The notes under the pieces are model-generated. The model saw only the letters and a program-made list of their open reading frames with translations. It did no database searches and was not told the origin of the DNA. A stretch of 64,000 nt of DNA from DASUAS01 sp963841415 (GTDB lineage Bacteria; Actinomycetota; Acidimicrobiia; IMCC26256; DASPTH01): NCBI GenBank assembly GCA_963841415.1, contig CAWJCN010000002.1, positions 1 through 64,000 on the forward strand, written 5' to 3'. The first letter of the stretch is position 1. Each line of letters begins with the position of its first letter. Shown here piece by piece: positions 55,413 to 63,808 of this stretch. The position numbers were made by a program, and so were the translations under genes.

Positions 55413-56237
55413 TCACACCTTCGTCAGTTCGGAGTCGTCCTTGTCGGGCACGGCGACGAGACTCGCCTCGGCGGCCGCCGCCGCCGCCATCTCGTCCTTC
55501 TCCCGCCAGTGGAGGAGGAGCAGACCGAGCCCGAAGAGGAGCCCGGTGATCAGGATCACGAAGAACGGCGGCAACCGCAACGTGCCGAAGTCGTACTTCG
55601 CGACGATGTAGCCACGCGTGTCGTTCTTGCACTCGGGCGGCAACGGCGGGAGGCCGAAGGTCTGCGTCTGATCCTTGGTGGCGCAGTACTGGATGACGGC
55701 GTACTTCGGGGTGTGGTTGAACTCGCCCTTCCAGAACTGCGGGTTGCTCCCGCCGACGGTCCACGTCTGCAGCACCATGAACTGCGTGACGTCGTCGAAC
55801 TTGGCGAAGCGGTTGTCTTGAGGCGTGTAGGTGACGGTCGGGGTCGACACCTTCGTGATCAGCGCCGCGTCAACGGCCGCGAGCACGTTCGACGCGTCGG
55901 TCGACGACGCCTTGTTCTGCTTGCTCACGATGTTGTGGACGGCGTCGGTCTTGGCCTTGCTGACGTCGTTGATGTTCTCGACGACGCTCCACGACGCCAC
56001 CCGGCCCTTCGGCGACTCGAGCGGCGATGCGGTCGTGAGCCAGAGGACGCTCAGGACGAGCAAGAAGCCCATCAGGCACGTGAACGTGACCAGGAACCCG
56101 AGCCGGGCGCCCAGGTTGGTGCCGAGCAGCAGGTAGATCGACCCGATGAAGAGCACGACCGCGGCGACCACGACGAGGACGCCGAGGATGGTGGGGTACC
56201 AGATGCCACTGCCGACTTCGGCGAAGGTGAACGACAT
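55413..56237 (-). CDS. membrane protein of unknown function in the bc operon
   Basis: A 274-residue protein. Two N-terminal helices (ILGVLVVVAAVVLFIGSIYL, LGFLVTFTCLMGFLLVLSVL), then a presumed extracytoplasmic domain of about 150 residues containing FMVLQTWTVGGSNPQFW and two cysteines (IQYCATKD, PPECKND), and a last helix PPFFVILITGLLFGLGLLLL before a charged tail. No motif identifies it. Position between the cytochrome c gene and a small membrane gene suggests an accessory subunit of the quinol-oxidising complex. Confidence 0.65.
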   Translation of the reverse strand: MSFTFAEVGSGIWYPTILGVLVVVAAVVLFIGSIYLLLGTNLGARLGFLVTFTCLMGFLLVLSVLWLTTASPLESPKGRVASWSVVENINDVSKAKTDAVHNIVSKQNKASSTDASNVLAAVDAALITKVSTPTVTYTPQDNRFAKFDDVTQFMVLQTWTVGGSNPQFWKGEFNHTPKYAVIQYCATKDQTQTFGLPPLPPECKNDTRGYIVAKYDFGTLRLPPFFVILITGLLFGLGLLLLHWREKDEMAAAAAAEASLVAVPDKDDSELTKV

Positions 56238-56248
56238 GGCTCCCACTC

Positions 56249-57514
56249 CTACAACGATCGCTCGTAGGCCATGATCGCTTCGATCTGGTCCTTGGTGAGC
56301 ACGGCGCCGAAGTGCGGCATCCGGCCCGACGAGATGCCCCGGACCCCGTACTGCTCGTTCGCCTCCACCCCGATGCTGATCCACTGCAGCAGCTCGTCCT
56401 CGCCGGTGGGTGGCGGGAACTGGTTGTTCACGTCACCGGCCGTGAGGTTGGGCCCGTAGGCGCCGCCGCCCATGACGCCCGGGGGGGTGGGTTCAGGGTC
56501 GGTCGGGTCGAAGTACGACCATCCACGCGTGTGGCAGCGGGCGCAGTTGTTCATGAACGCGATCTGGCCGTCGGTGGCGGACCGCGTCGCCTGCTGCCAT
56601 CCTTCGGCCGCAGTCACCGTGTCCTGCTTCTCCTCCACCAGCTTCGCGTACGTTGCGAGGTCGTCAGCGCTGCTGGCCGCGGCGAGCTGCGCCTGGGCCG
56701 CGACGAGGTCGGCCCGGGCGTCGGTGACCCACTTGTCGGCCGCGGCCTGGGTGGCGGGATCCTCGAGCTGCTTGCGCCCGAAGCACGCGGCGCGGGTCGT
56801 GCAGCTCGCGGTCTCCTTGGCGTCGGCGGCCTGCGCCTTGTCGGACGTGGTGGCCAGGCTCTCGACGTAGTTCACGAGGTCCTGGATGCTCTGCTGCTGC
56901 AGCGCGCCCTTCCCCGACGCGACGCCCCACGCCGGCATGGGCGTTCCCGGTCTGCCGTAGGTGATGATCTGCGTGAGCTGCGCGCGCGAGTAGCGCAACG
57001 GCGCGAACTGCAGGTTGGGTGCCGCCCACGAGACTTGATGGGGCAAGCAGTACGCCGGCGTCTTCTCGTCGACCGTAGCGGTGGGGTCACACCGCGGGTC
57101 GTCGCTCTTGACGACGAAGTTCGCGGTCCCGCCGCCGCCGTCGACGCCGTGGCAGTTCGCGCAGAGCAACGACTTGGTGCTGTCGTAGGCCTTCGCCTGG
57201 GCGTTGGCGAACAACGTGGTCCCGCGTTCGACGGACTGCTCGTGGAAGCTCGTGGCCGACGCGGTCTCGCGGAACGGCTCCCAGATGAAGTAGGCGAGCA
57301 GGCCGGCGACGACGATGACGAGCGCGACCAGCGACACGCCGAGCACCCGCTCGAGGTGGGCGCCCTCGAGCACGTCGTCGTCGAAGAACGGCGTGAGGTT
57401 CTCGGGGCTGGGCTCCTTGTTGTACTTGAGCCGGATGACTCGGAAGAGGATGAAGCCCAGGATCGCGGCGACTGCCGCCGCGTTGATGAGGACCAGGATG
57501 GTGTAGAAGCTCAT
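56249..57514 (-). CDS. membrane-anchored diheme cytochrome c
   Basis: A 421-residue protein with an N-terminal helix (about 2-25), a second helix (VLGVSLVALVIVVAGLLAYF, about 57-77) and two c-type haem sites: LLCANCHG (C118-C121-H122) and MNNCARCHTR (C324-C327-H328). Methionine axial ligands are probable in GTPMPAWG and GRMPHFG. Between them is an unusual 90-residue insertion (about 225-312) that is Ala/Asp/Lys-rich, probably coiled coil, with a CTTRAAC pair. It would accept electrons from the Rieske protein, as QcrC does in actinobacteria. Confidence 0.88.
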   Translation of the reverse strand: MSFYTILVLINAAAVAAILGFILFRVIRLKYNKEPSPENLTPFFDDDVLEGAHLERVLGVSLVALVIVVAGLLAYFIWEPFRETASATSFHEQSVERGTTLFANAQAKAYDSTKSLLCANCHGVDGGGGTANFVVKSDDPRCDPTATVDEKTPAYCLPHQVSWAAPNLQFAPLRYSRAQLTQIITYGRPGTPMPAWGVASGKGALQQQSIQDLVNYVESLATTSDKAQAADAKETASCTTRAACFGRKQLEDPATQAAADKWVTDARADLVAAQAQLAAASSADDLATYAKLVEEKQDTVTAAEGWQQATRSATDGQIAFMNNCARCHTRGWSYFDPTDPEPTPPGVMGGGAYGPNLTAGDVNNQFPPPTGEDELLQWISIGVEANEQYGVRGISSGRMPHFGAVLTKDQIEAIMAYERSL

Positions 57515-57556
57515 GCGGGCTGGGCTCCAGGCCGCGCAGTGGTCACTCGGCGAGCG

Positions 57557-58430
57557 TCAGACACAGAGCGGTCCCTCGGGGCTCTGGTCGATCGTGTTGG
57601 TGCCGATGGGCGGGCCGAGGACCAGGTTGCCGGTGTCGACGACGATGTTGCCGCCCGACACGCTGAGCACGAAGCGGTCGAGGCCACGCGGGGCCGGACC
57701 ACCGACCTTCTCGCCGACCTTGTTGTACTTCGAGCCGTGGCACGGGCACTCGAACCACTGCGAGGTCTGGCACCAGGGCACGCGACAACCGAGGTGCACG
57801 CACTTCTGGTAGAGCGCGACGAACCCCGCCTCCATCCCGGCGATGACCGGCGGTGTGTACGCCGACACCTTCTTCGCCTTGGGGAGGTCAGCCTTCGGGT
57901 AGGCGACGATGTAGGTCTTGGCGGTGGCGTTGTAGAAGGGCTGCTTGTTGCCGATGGCCGTGTTGGCGTCGGCCACCGACCCGACGACGATCTTGCCGCC
58001 GAAGCCGGCGCTCGCACTGGGCCAGAGGAAGGCCGAGCGCGGCCACCCCGAACGCGCCGAGCCCCAGCCCCGAGCCGGCGAGGATCGCGCGGTTGAAGAA
58101 CTGGCGGCGGGTGACGCCGAGCTCATCGAGGTCGACCGGCTCGTAGACGACCGGCGCGCTCTCGGGCCGGGTCGCGGGCACCGTGGTCCCACCCGACTCG
58201 ATCGCGCGGCGGGCCTCGTCGGCGCGAGCTCGAGCCTCGTCGCTCGCCTCGGCGACCGTGGTCTCGTCCTCCGGTGCCGCCTCGGACGCGATGCTCGAGC
58301 CGGCCGCAGCTTCGTCGCGCTTGCGCGTCTCACGGCTGAGGTGACCGGTCGTGGTACGTGACCGCGCCGTCACCGCCACGCCGATCACGGCCAGCGCGAT
58401 CACAGCGATGATGCCGATGGCGATCCACAT
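57557..58430 (-). pseudogene. Rieske iron-sulfur subunit, frameshifted
   Basis: The first frame encodes an N-terminal helix, a long acidic/Ala linker and VTRRQFFNRAILAGSGLGLG, a twin-arginine-like or bc-type membrane anchor. At about 58031-58034 an extra base shifts the frame; the second frame carries SASAGFGGKIVVG and the 2Fe-2S motifs CVHLGCRVPWC and CPCHGSKYN, ending in DQSPEGPLCV. Removing one base gives about 290 residues. Its place between cytochrome b and cytochrome c genes fits the Rieske subunit of the bc complex. Probably a sequence error. Confidence 0.88.
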
Positions 58431-58443
58431 GACCTTGTTGCTC

Positions 58444-59307
58444 CTAGAGCTCGAAGAAGATCCCGTCCTTCCAGGGCAGGATGAAGTTGAAACCTGGACC
58501 CCGGAAGAACGAACCGAGAATGACGAGCACCGCCCACATCAGCACGAAGATCGAGAACATCGCGATGGCGAACTTCCGATCCTTCGGCTTGGTGGACGGG
58601 TTCTTGTCGACGAACGGCGCCAGAATGAGCAAGATCAGTGCGACGCCGGGGATGAGCACACCCGCGATCTGCGGGTTGAACATCGTGAGCAGCTCTTGCA
58701 GCCCGAGGAAGTACCACGGTGCCTTCGACGGGTTGGGCGTCTTGTTGAAGTCGGCGAGACCGAGCAGCGGTGCGCGCACGAGCGCCGAGAAGATGACCGT
58801 CCCCGCGGTGACGATCAGGATCGACGCGAACTCGATCACCAGCAGGTGCGGCCAGGTGTGCACCTTGTCCTGCGCCTCGGCCCGGGTCTGTTGGATCGAA
58901 CCCGACTTGACCACCGTGAGCAGCCGCTGCGTGTGACCGCCCGGCCCGGTGGTGGTGGGCGCGGGGAGCGTCGCGGTGGCTGCCGCCGCGGTGCCCGTCC
59001 CGCCGCCGGCGGCCACGTCGCCGCCACCGCCACCCGCCGCGGCCCGACGGCGCTTCGCCCGTTCGAGCAGGTGGGCAGGGATCTTGGTGCCGCTCTCGGT
59101 GGTGACGTCCTCGGCCGGGGCCGACGCCGCGGCGGCGGGTGCTTCGCCGGCGGCCGCGCCCGGAGCCTCGGCGGCCGGTGCTTCCGCGCCCGGCGCGTCA
59201 GCGGCGGGAGCCTCGGCCTCGCCGCCCTCTTCACCGGGCACGGGCAGGCCGAGCGCCTTGCGGCGCTCTCGACTGCGTTGGAGGAGGTGTTCGGGGATGT
59301 CGACCAT
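58444..59307 (-). CDS. cytochrome b C-terminal subunit (subunit IV-like)
   Basis: A 287-residue protein. The C-terminal half is PetD-like: NPSKAPWYFLGLQELLTMF, VLIPGVALILLILAPFVDKN and three helices. About 145 N-terminal residues are hydrophilic, Ala/Pro/Glu-rich, and contain the same motif twice: IPEHLLQRSRERRKALG (4-20) and IPAHLLERAKRRRAAAG (76-92). Together with the next gene upstream it forms a split cytochrome b as in b6f complexes. The 13-base gap to the upstream gene implies one transcript. Confidence 0.85.
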   Translation of the reverse strand: MVDIPEHLLQRSRERRKALGLPVPGEEGGEAEAPAADAPGAEAPAAEAPGAAAGEAPAAAASAPAEDVTTESGTKIPAHLLERAKRRRAAAGGGGGDVAAGGGTGTAAAATATLPAPTTTGPGGHTQRLLTVVKSGSIQQTRAEAQDKVHTWPHLLVIEFASILIVTAGTVIFSALVRAPLLGLADFNKTPNPSKAPWYFLGLQELLTMFNPQIAGVLIPGVALILLILAPFVDKNPSTKPKDRKFAIAMFSIFVLMWAVLVILGSFFRGPGFNFILPWKDGIFFEL

Positions 59308-59320
59308 CTACAACTCCCCT

Positions 59321-60130
59321 CTACAGCGGCCCGGAGATGCCGCCGTCCTTCCGGACGCGCCAGAAGTGGACGGCCATGAAGATGACGATGACGAACGGCA
59401 ACAGCAGCACGTGGAGCACGTACCACCTCAGCAGCGTGTCGCTGCCGATCTCCTTGGATCCCAGCAACACGTACTTCACGTTGCTGCCGAAGACGGGTGT
59501 GTACCCCATCATGTTGGTACCGACCGTCACCGCCCAGAGTGCCAGCTGGTCCCACGGCAGCAGGTAGCCGGTGAAGGAGAGCAGCAGGGTGAGCGTCAGC
59601 AGCACCACGCCGATCACCCAGTTGAACTCACGCGGCGCCTTGTAGGCCCCGTGGTAGAAGACGCGACTCATGTGCAGGAACACGGTGAGCACCATGAGGT
59701 GCGCGCACCATCGATGCATGTTGCGCACCAGCGAGCCGAACGTGACCGCGGTTTCGAGCGTGCGGACGCTCGGCCACGCGGCCGCCGCCGTCGGGCGGTA
59801 GAAGAACATCAGGAAGATGCCGGTGACGGTGAGGAGGATGAACAGGAAGAAGGAGAGACCGCCGAGGCAGAGCGTGTACGACACCTTCACCGCGTGCCGC
59901 TTCACCTTCACCGGGTGAAGGTGGTACAGCACGTTGTTCATGATCACGTAGGACCGGTTGCGGGGACTGTCGGTGTAGCCGCGGCGGAACACGGAACCGG
60001 GCCGGAAGATGGCCGTCCACGCCTGTGAGCCGCGGACCTTCTCGTCGGTCTTCTCGAGCGCCTGACCGACCTTCACCCCGATGCCGCCGTGCCCGTTGCT
60101 CCCGTTGCTGCTGCCGTTGCCGTTGGCCAC
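59321..60130 (-). CDS. cytochrome b N-terminal subunit (cytochrome b6-like)
   Basis: A 269-residue four-helix cytochrome b. The haem-ligand pairs are in MHRWCAHLMVLTVFLH (H-x13-H) and LHVLLLPFVIVIFMAVH (H-x14-H); the 14-residue spacing in the second pair is the b6-type arrangement. Also seen: LPWDQLALWAVTVGTNM. A Gly/Asn/Ser-rich N-terminus of about 25 residues precedes the core. GTG 60130. It oxidises quinol with the Rieske protein. Confidence 0.9.
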   Translation of the reverse strand: MANGNGSSNGSNGHGGIGVKVGQALEKTDEKVRGSQAWTAIFRPGSVFRRGYTDSPRNRSYVIMNNVLYHLHPVKVKRHAVKVSYTLCLGGLSFFLFILLTVTGIFLMFFYRPTAAAAWPSVRTLETAVTFGSLVRNMHRWCAHLMVLTVFLHMSRVFYHGAYKAPREFNWVIGVVLLTLTLLLSFTGYLLPWDQLALWAVTVGTNMMGYTPVFGSNVKYVLLGSKEIGSDTLLRWYVLHVLLLPFVIVIFMAVHFWRVRKDGGISGPL

Positions 60131-60156
60131 GAACTTGTCTCCTCGAAACCTGCGAC

Positions 60157-60570
60157 TCAGAACCGCACGCCGTACGAGTAACCGTGACGGTTCGTACGCG
60201 TGTGGAGGTCGCCTTCGGCGATGTCGGGTTGGAGCTTGCCGAGGATGATGACTCCCGTCGGGCAGCGGTCGACGCACAGCGCGCACCGCGTGCAGATGTC
60301 TTCGTCGACGATGAACGCCACGTGGTCGCGTGGGTCTTCGCCCGGTTGCTCGGTGTTGACCGCGTCGCTGATCGCGCTCACCGAGACCATGTGGATGCAC
60401 TTCCACGGGCAGATGTCGACGCAGCCCTCGCAGAGGATGCACTCGGCCTGGTCGATGTGGAGGAACTGCTTCGGCTTCACCGACGCGGTGAGGAAGGAGG
60501 GGTCGACCTCCTGCAGCTCGTAGTCGGTCACGAAGTCGGGCATGGGCGGATTGGCGTCGGTGCGAGCCAT
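60157..60570 (-). CDS. 2x[4Fe-4S] ferredoxin in the bc operon
   Basis: A 137-residue ferredoxin with motifs CILCEGCVDICPWKC and CTRCALCVDRCPTGV. The N-terminal about 35 residues and C-terminal about 25 are extra. It is soluble, with no helix. Its place between a membrane protein and cytochrome b6 suggests that it donates electrons to, or takes them from, the quinone-cytochrome complex or the nuo complex without NuoEFG. The ATG overlaps the previous stop (TGATG). Confidence 0.88.
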   Translation of the reverse strand: MARTDANPPMPDFVTDYELQEVDPSFLTASVKPKQFLHIDQAECILCEGCVDICPWKCIHMVSVSAISDAVNTEQPGEDPRDHVAFIVDEDICTRCALCVDRCPTGVIILGKLQPDIAEGDLHTRTNRHGYSYGVRF

Positions 60571-61091
60571 CAGACGTCACCCCCGTTCGCGGTGGCGGGC
60601 GCGGGCGATCGGCGACGTAGCGGCCGACCGAAGCGCGACTTCCTGGGTTGCTCGACTTCTTCGGGCTTCTCCTGACCGCGCTTCTGCCACTGGATGAAGA
60701 GCACCGTGTTGAGGCCGATCGCGATCCCGTAGATGAGCACGACGATGATGTCGCGAATGTTGTGCTTGTCCATGCTGAAGGGCCAGTGGACGAGGCCCAG
60801 CCCGAACACGTCCTGGTTGCTGCGGAAGACGAACGCGGTGGTGTCCCACTGGAGGTACTTGTCGGAGAACGTGATCCACTCGTGAGGGATGACGCCGTAC
60901 GCGAGCGTCATCATCGCGAAGACGCCCACCGCACCCGCGATGCACTCCGACCAGGTCGCGGGTCGGTTCGGCTTCTCGCGACGCATGAGGACGACGATGA
61001 CGATCATCCCGATCAGGAACAGGACGATCGACCAGATCAGTCGACCTGCAGGCCGCATCCACGGCAACCAGTCCGGGATCAAGTTGGGCAT
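60570..61091 (-). CDS. membrane protein of unknown function, first gene of the bc operon
   Basis: A 173-residue protein with about four helices (LIWSIVLFLIGMIVIVVLM, CIAGAVGVFAMMTLAYGVIP, DIIVVLIYGIAIGLNTVLFI and a weaker one). Histidines in PHEWITF and LVHWPFSMDKHN could bind cofactors, but no motif is recognised. It is coupled to the ferredoxin by a TGATG overlap, which suggests that the two act together, for example as a ferredoxin docking subunit. Confidence 0.65.
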   Translation of the reverse strand: MPNLIPDWLPWMRPAGRLIWSIVLFLIGMIVIVVLMRREKPNRPATWSECIAGAVGVFAMMTLAYGVIPHEWITFSDKYLQWDTTAFVFRSNQDVFGLGLVHWPFSMDKHNIRDIIVVLIYGIAIGLNTVLFIQWQKRGQEKPEEVEQPRKSRFGRPLRRRSPAPATANGGDV

Positions 61092-61264
61092 CGGGCCCGT
61101 TGTCCTCCGGGAAGCACAGGGGTCGGAACGGAGTCTGGCGGTTTCCTATCACGCTATCTGAGCGTGGTGCCCATCGAGGGGTCGTGGCGCGGTGGGTTCG
61201 AGAGGTGTTCGGCGCGCGACGATGCACGGGTGACCCACACCATCCCGATCACAAGCGCACAAGC
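61092..61264. promoter_or_regulatory. divergent region, bc operon / geranylgeranyl reductase family gene
   Basis: Contains a hairpin CACGCT-ATCTG-AGCGTG (about 61149-61165). TAGGAA on the minus strand (about 61142-61147) may be the -10 of the bc operon. No Rex-type site was seen. Confidence 0.35.
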
Positions 61265-62510
61265 GTGACCTCCGGCATGTGGGACGCGTTGGTGGTGGGT
61301 GGTGGGCCGGCGGGGGCCGCCACCGGATACTGGCTCGCGCGCGCCGGGCACCGGGTGCTCGTCATCGAGAAGAAGCGCTTCCCGCGAGAGAAGACGTGCG
61401 GTGACGGGCTCACGCCGCGGGCGGTCCGCCAATTGGAGGACATGGGCCTCGGCCCCGCGTTGTCCGGATCGCTCCGCTACGACGGACTGCGGTCGATCGC
61501 GCACGGTGTGACCCTCGAGCTCGAGTGGCCGTCACACCCGGACTTCCCCGACTACGGCTACGTCGTGAGGCGCCGCGACCTCGACCGCAGGGTGGCCGAC
61601 GCCGCCGCCGAAGCGGGCGCCGAGGTGTGGACGGGGGCGGAGGCCGTCGCCCCGCTCGTGGAAGACGGCCTCGTCACCGGCGCGGTGGTGCGGCGCGACG
61701 GCGTGGAGGAGGCGGTCCGGGCCCGCTACGTGGTGGTCGCCGATGGCGCCAACTCCCGGTTCGGGCGGGCGCTCGGCTGCGCCCGCGACCGCAGCTATCC
61801 GCTGGGCATGGCGGTGCGGGGTTACTTCACCAGCCCGTACCACGACGAGCCCTGGATCGAGAGCCACCTCGACCTGCGCGACCGCGACGGCAACCACCTC
61901 CCGGGCTACGGGTGGATCTTCCCGGTGGGCGACGGCACGGTGAACGTGGGCGTCGGCCTGCTCTCGACGTTCTCGGGATGGAAGTCGATCAACACCAGCG
62001 TGCTGATGGACGCGTTCGTCGAGACCGCACCCGCGCGCTGGGGCATCTCACCCGAGACGTCGTGTGGCGCGCCCACCGGCGGCAAGCTCCCGACCGGCGG
62101 TTCGGTCACTCCCAACGTCGGACCTACGTGGTTGGTGGTGGGCGACGCCGCCGGCTCGGTCAACCCGTTCAACGGCGAAGGCATCTCGCTCGCGTACGAG
62201 ACCGGGCGCCTCGCCGCCGACGCGGTGTCGACCGCGCTCGTCACCGGCGACGGCCTCGCGCTCGGCGCGCTACCCGCAACAGCTCGAGGAGATGTACGGC
62301 CTCTATTGGAAGGTGGCGCGCGCGTTCGTGCGCGCCATCGGCAACCCTGCCGTCATGCGCGAGCTCACGCGCGTCGGCATGCAGTCGCGACCCCTCATGG
62401 AGTGGGTGCTGCGCATCATGGCCAACCTGTTGCGCCCCGACGAGCTCGGCCCCGCCGAAGCCGCCTACAAGCTGGTCGCCGCCATGGTGGCGCTGGCACC
62501 CGAACCCTGA
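61265..62510 (+). pseudogene. geranylgeranyl reductase family flavoprotein, frameshifted
   Basis: FAD-binding ALVVGGGPAGAATGYWLARA, FPREKTCGDGLTPRAVRQLE, VVADGANSRFGRAL and VGDAAGSVNPFNGEGISLAY mark the family that saturates isoprenoid tails (in mycobacteria MenJ acts on menaquinone). The frame breaks near 62261-62271 (GGCGCGC run); the rest, EEMYGLYWKVARAFVRAIGN to LVAAMVALAPEP, is in another frame ending at 62510. One base would restore about 415 residues. Its place beside quinone-using complexes fits a quinone-modifying role, which is inference. Confidence 0.82.
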
Positions 62511-62515
62511 CCCTT

Positions 62516-62567
62516 CCAAGTTGCGTGACTGAGGCACATCTGATGTGCCGAATCCGCCGAACTTGCC
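62516..62567. terminator. nested hairpin between convergent genes
   Basis: GGCACATC-T-GATGTGCC inside a wider CAAGTT/AACTTG pairing, between the flavoprotein gene and the MoaD-like gene. Confidence 0.55.
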
Positions 62568-62578
62568 TCGGCTGCTGC

Positions 62579-62824
62579 CTATCCGCCGCTCACGGGGGGG
62601 AGGACGGCGACCTCGTCGCCGTCGTGCAGCGCGGTGAGATCGCCGGCGAGGGGTTCGTCGCCGTTGATCCAGACGCGCGCGTTGTCCAGGACGGCGGCGA
62701 AGTCGGCACCGTACGACGCGCGGAGATCGTCGAGCAGCGCGCCGAGCGACGACGCCTCTCGCTCGTCGTGACCGCGACCCGCCGCCTCGCGCGCCTGCGC
62801 GAACAGCCGGATGCGAACGGTCAG
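62579..62824 (-). CDS. MoaD/ThiS-family sulfur carrier protein
   Basis: An 81-residue ubiquitin-like protein ending in GG, as required for thiocarboxylate formation: TVRIRLFAQAREAAGRGHDE, LDNARVWINGDEPLAGDL and LHDGDEVAVLPPVSGG. No ATG or GTG is available at the right place; the likely start is CTG 62824, which overlaps the stop of the DksA-like gene as CTGA, so the gene is probably translated by coupling. MoaD (molybdenum cofactor) or another sulfur-transfer route is possible; no partner gene is seen. Confidence 0.75.
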   Translation of the reverse strand: MTVRIRLFAQAREAAGRGHDEREASSLGALLDDLRASYGADFAAVLDNARVWINGDEPLAGDLTALHDGDEVAVLPPVSGG

Positions 62825-63168
62825 CGTTCCGCCCCGTGGATGTTGGTGCGCGCGGTGGGGAACGCGTCCAGGCGCGCGGGGTCGATGGGCTGCCCAGTGT
62901 TCTCGTCGACGCCGTAGGTGCCGGCGTCGACCCGTTCGAGTGCGGCCTGCAACTCGGCCAGCTCGTTCTCGAGCTGCTCGAGGATCGAGAGGTCCTTCTC
63001 ACGCTCGAAGGTCTCGGTGGCCGTGTCGGCGGGGTGCTGGTCGTAGTCGGCCAACTCGGAGATGTCGTCGTTCTCCGACGTTCCCAGCTCGCTCTTCAGC
63101 CCCTCGATGAGGCCCTCGACCCGAGCCTGCTCGGTCGTGAGGCGCTCACGCGCGTCGTCGGCGTCCAC
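62821..63168 (-). CDS. DksA/TraR-like protein lacking the zinc cysteines
   Basis: A 115-residue protein. A coiled-coil half (RLTTEQARVEGLIEGLKSEL, REKDLSILEQLENELAELQA) is followed by GTYGVDENTGQPIDPARLDA, the place where DksA-family proteins have YGxCexCGxPIPxxRL. Both first zinc cysteines are replaced (Asp and Thr) and the second pair is absent. The adjacent acidic YDQHPADTATETFE segment is usual for the family. It may still bind RNA polymerase through the secondary channel, but this is not shown. Confidence 0.8.
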   Translation of the reverse strand: MDADDARERLTTEQARVEGLIEGLKSELGTSENDDISELADYDQHPADTATETFEREKDLSILEQLENELAELQAALERVDAGTYGVDENTGQPIDPARLDAFPTARTNIHGAER

Positions 63169-63181
63169 GACGCCAGGCTAC

Positions 63182-63808
63182 TCAGCCCCCGGCGAGACGG
63201 AGCTCGAGCACCTCGGCCGCGTCGGTGAGCAGCGCGCCGAGGTGGTCGAAGCGCTCGGTCGGGTCGTCGAGCTCGAGCAACCGCTGGGCGTCGAGCGGCC
63301 CGATGGGCGCGCGCGCCGCCGCCTCGAACGAGGCACGCACGGGATCGTCGTCGAGCGCGGCTGCTCCGACGGGCGCGGCGCGGTCGCCCAGCTCGGCGCT
63401 CATCGCCAAGACGCGCCCGAGCAACCGCTGCACCTCGGTACGGCGCCCGCCGGCGTCGGCGGCAACGCGCTTCGGTTCGCCGAGCACCTCGATCTCCGCG
63501 CGCGGGAAGGGATCGTCGTCGAGCCACTTGCGCACCCGGAAGCGCTCGGTGCCGACGGTGGCGAGGAGGTAACGACCGTCGGGGGTACGCGCGGCTTCCA
63601 CGATGCGAGCGACGGTACCCACGCCGAAGCGTTGGTCGCCGCCGCCCACCTCGAAGCCGCGCTCGATGAGCACGACACCGAATCGGCCGTCGCCGCGCAG
63701 GCACGTCTCGGCCAGCGCGCGGTAACGGTCCTCGAACAAGTGGAGCGGGAGCGGCGCGTGGGGGAACAGCACGGTGCCGAGCGGGAACATCGGCGTCGGC
63801 TTGGCCAT
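63182..63808 (-). CDS. LON substrate-binding domain protein
   Basis: A 208-residue protein with a LON N-terminal domain: MFPLGTVLFPHAPLPLHLFE, DRYRALAETCLRGDGRFGVV, GTVARIVEAARTPDGRYLL and the C-terminal LLELDDPTERFDHLGALLTD. No ATPase or protease domain follows, so it is a stand-alone form common in actinobacteria. ATG 63808 overlaps the stop of a repeat-encoded small ORF (TGATG). Confidence 0.88.
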   Translation of the reverse strand: MAKPTPMFPLGTVLFPHAPLPLHLFEDRYRALAETCLRGDGRFGVVLIERGFEVGGGDQRFGVGTVARIVEAARTPDGRYLLATVGTERFRVRKWLDDDPFPRAEIEVLGEPKRVAADAGGRRTEVQRLLGRVLAMSAELGDRAAPVGAAALDDDPVRASFEAAARAPIGPLDAQRLLELDDPTERFDHLGALLTDAAEVLELRLAGG

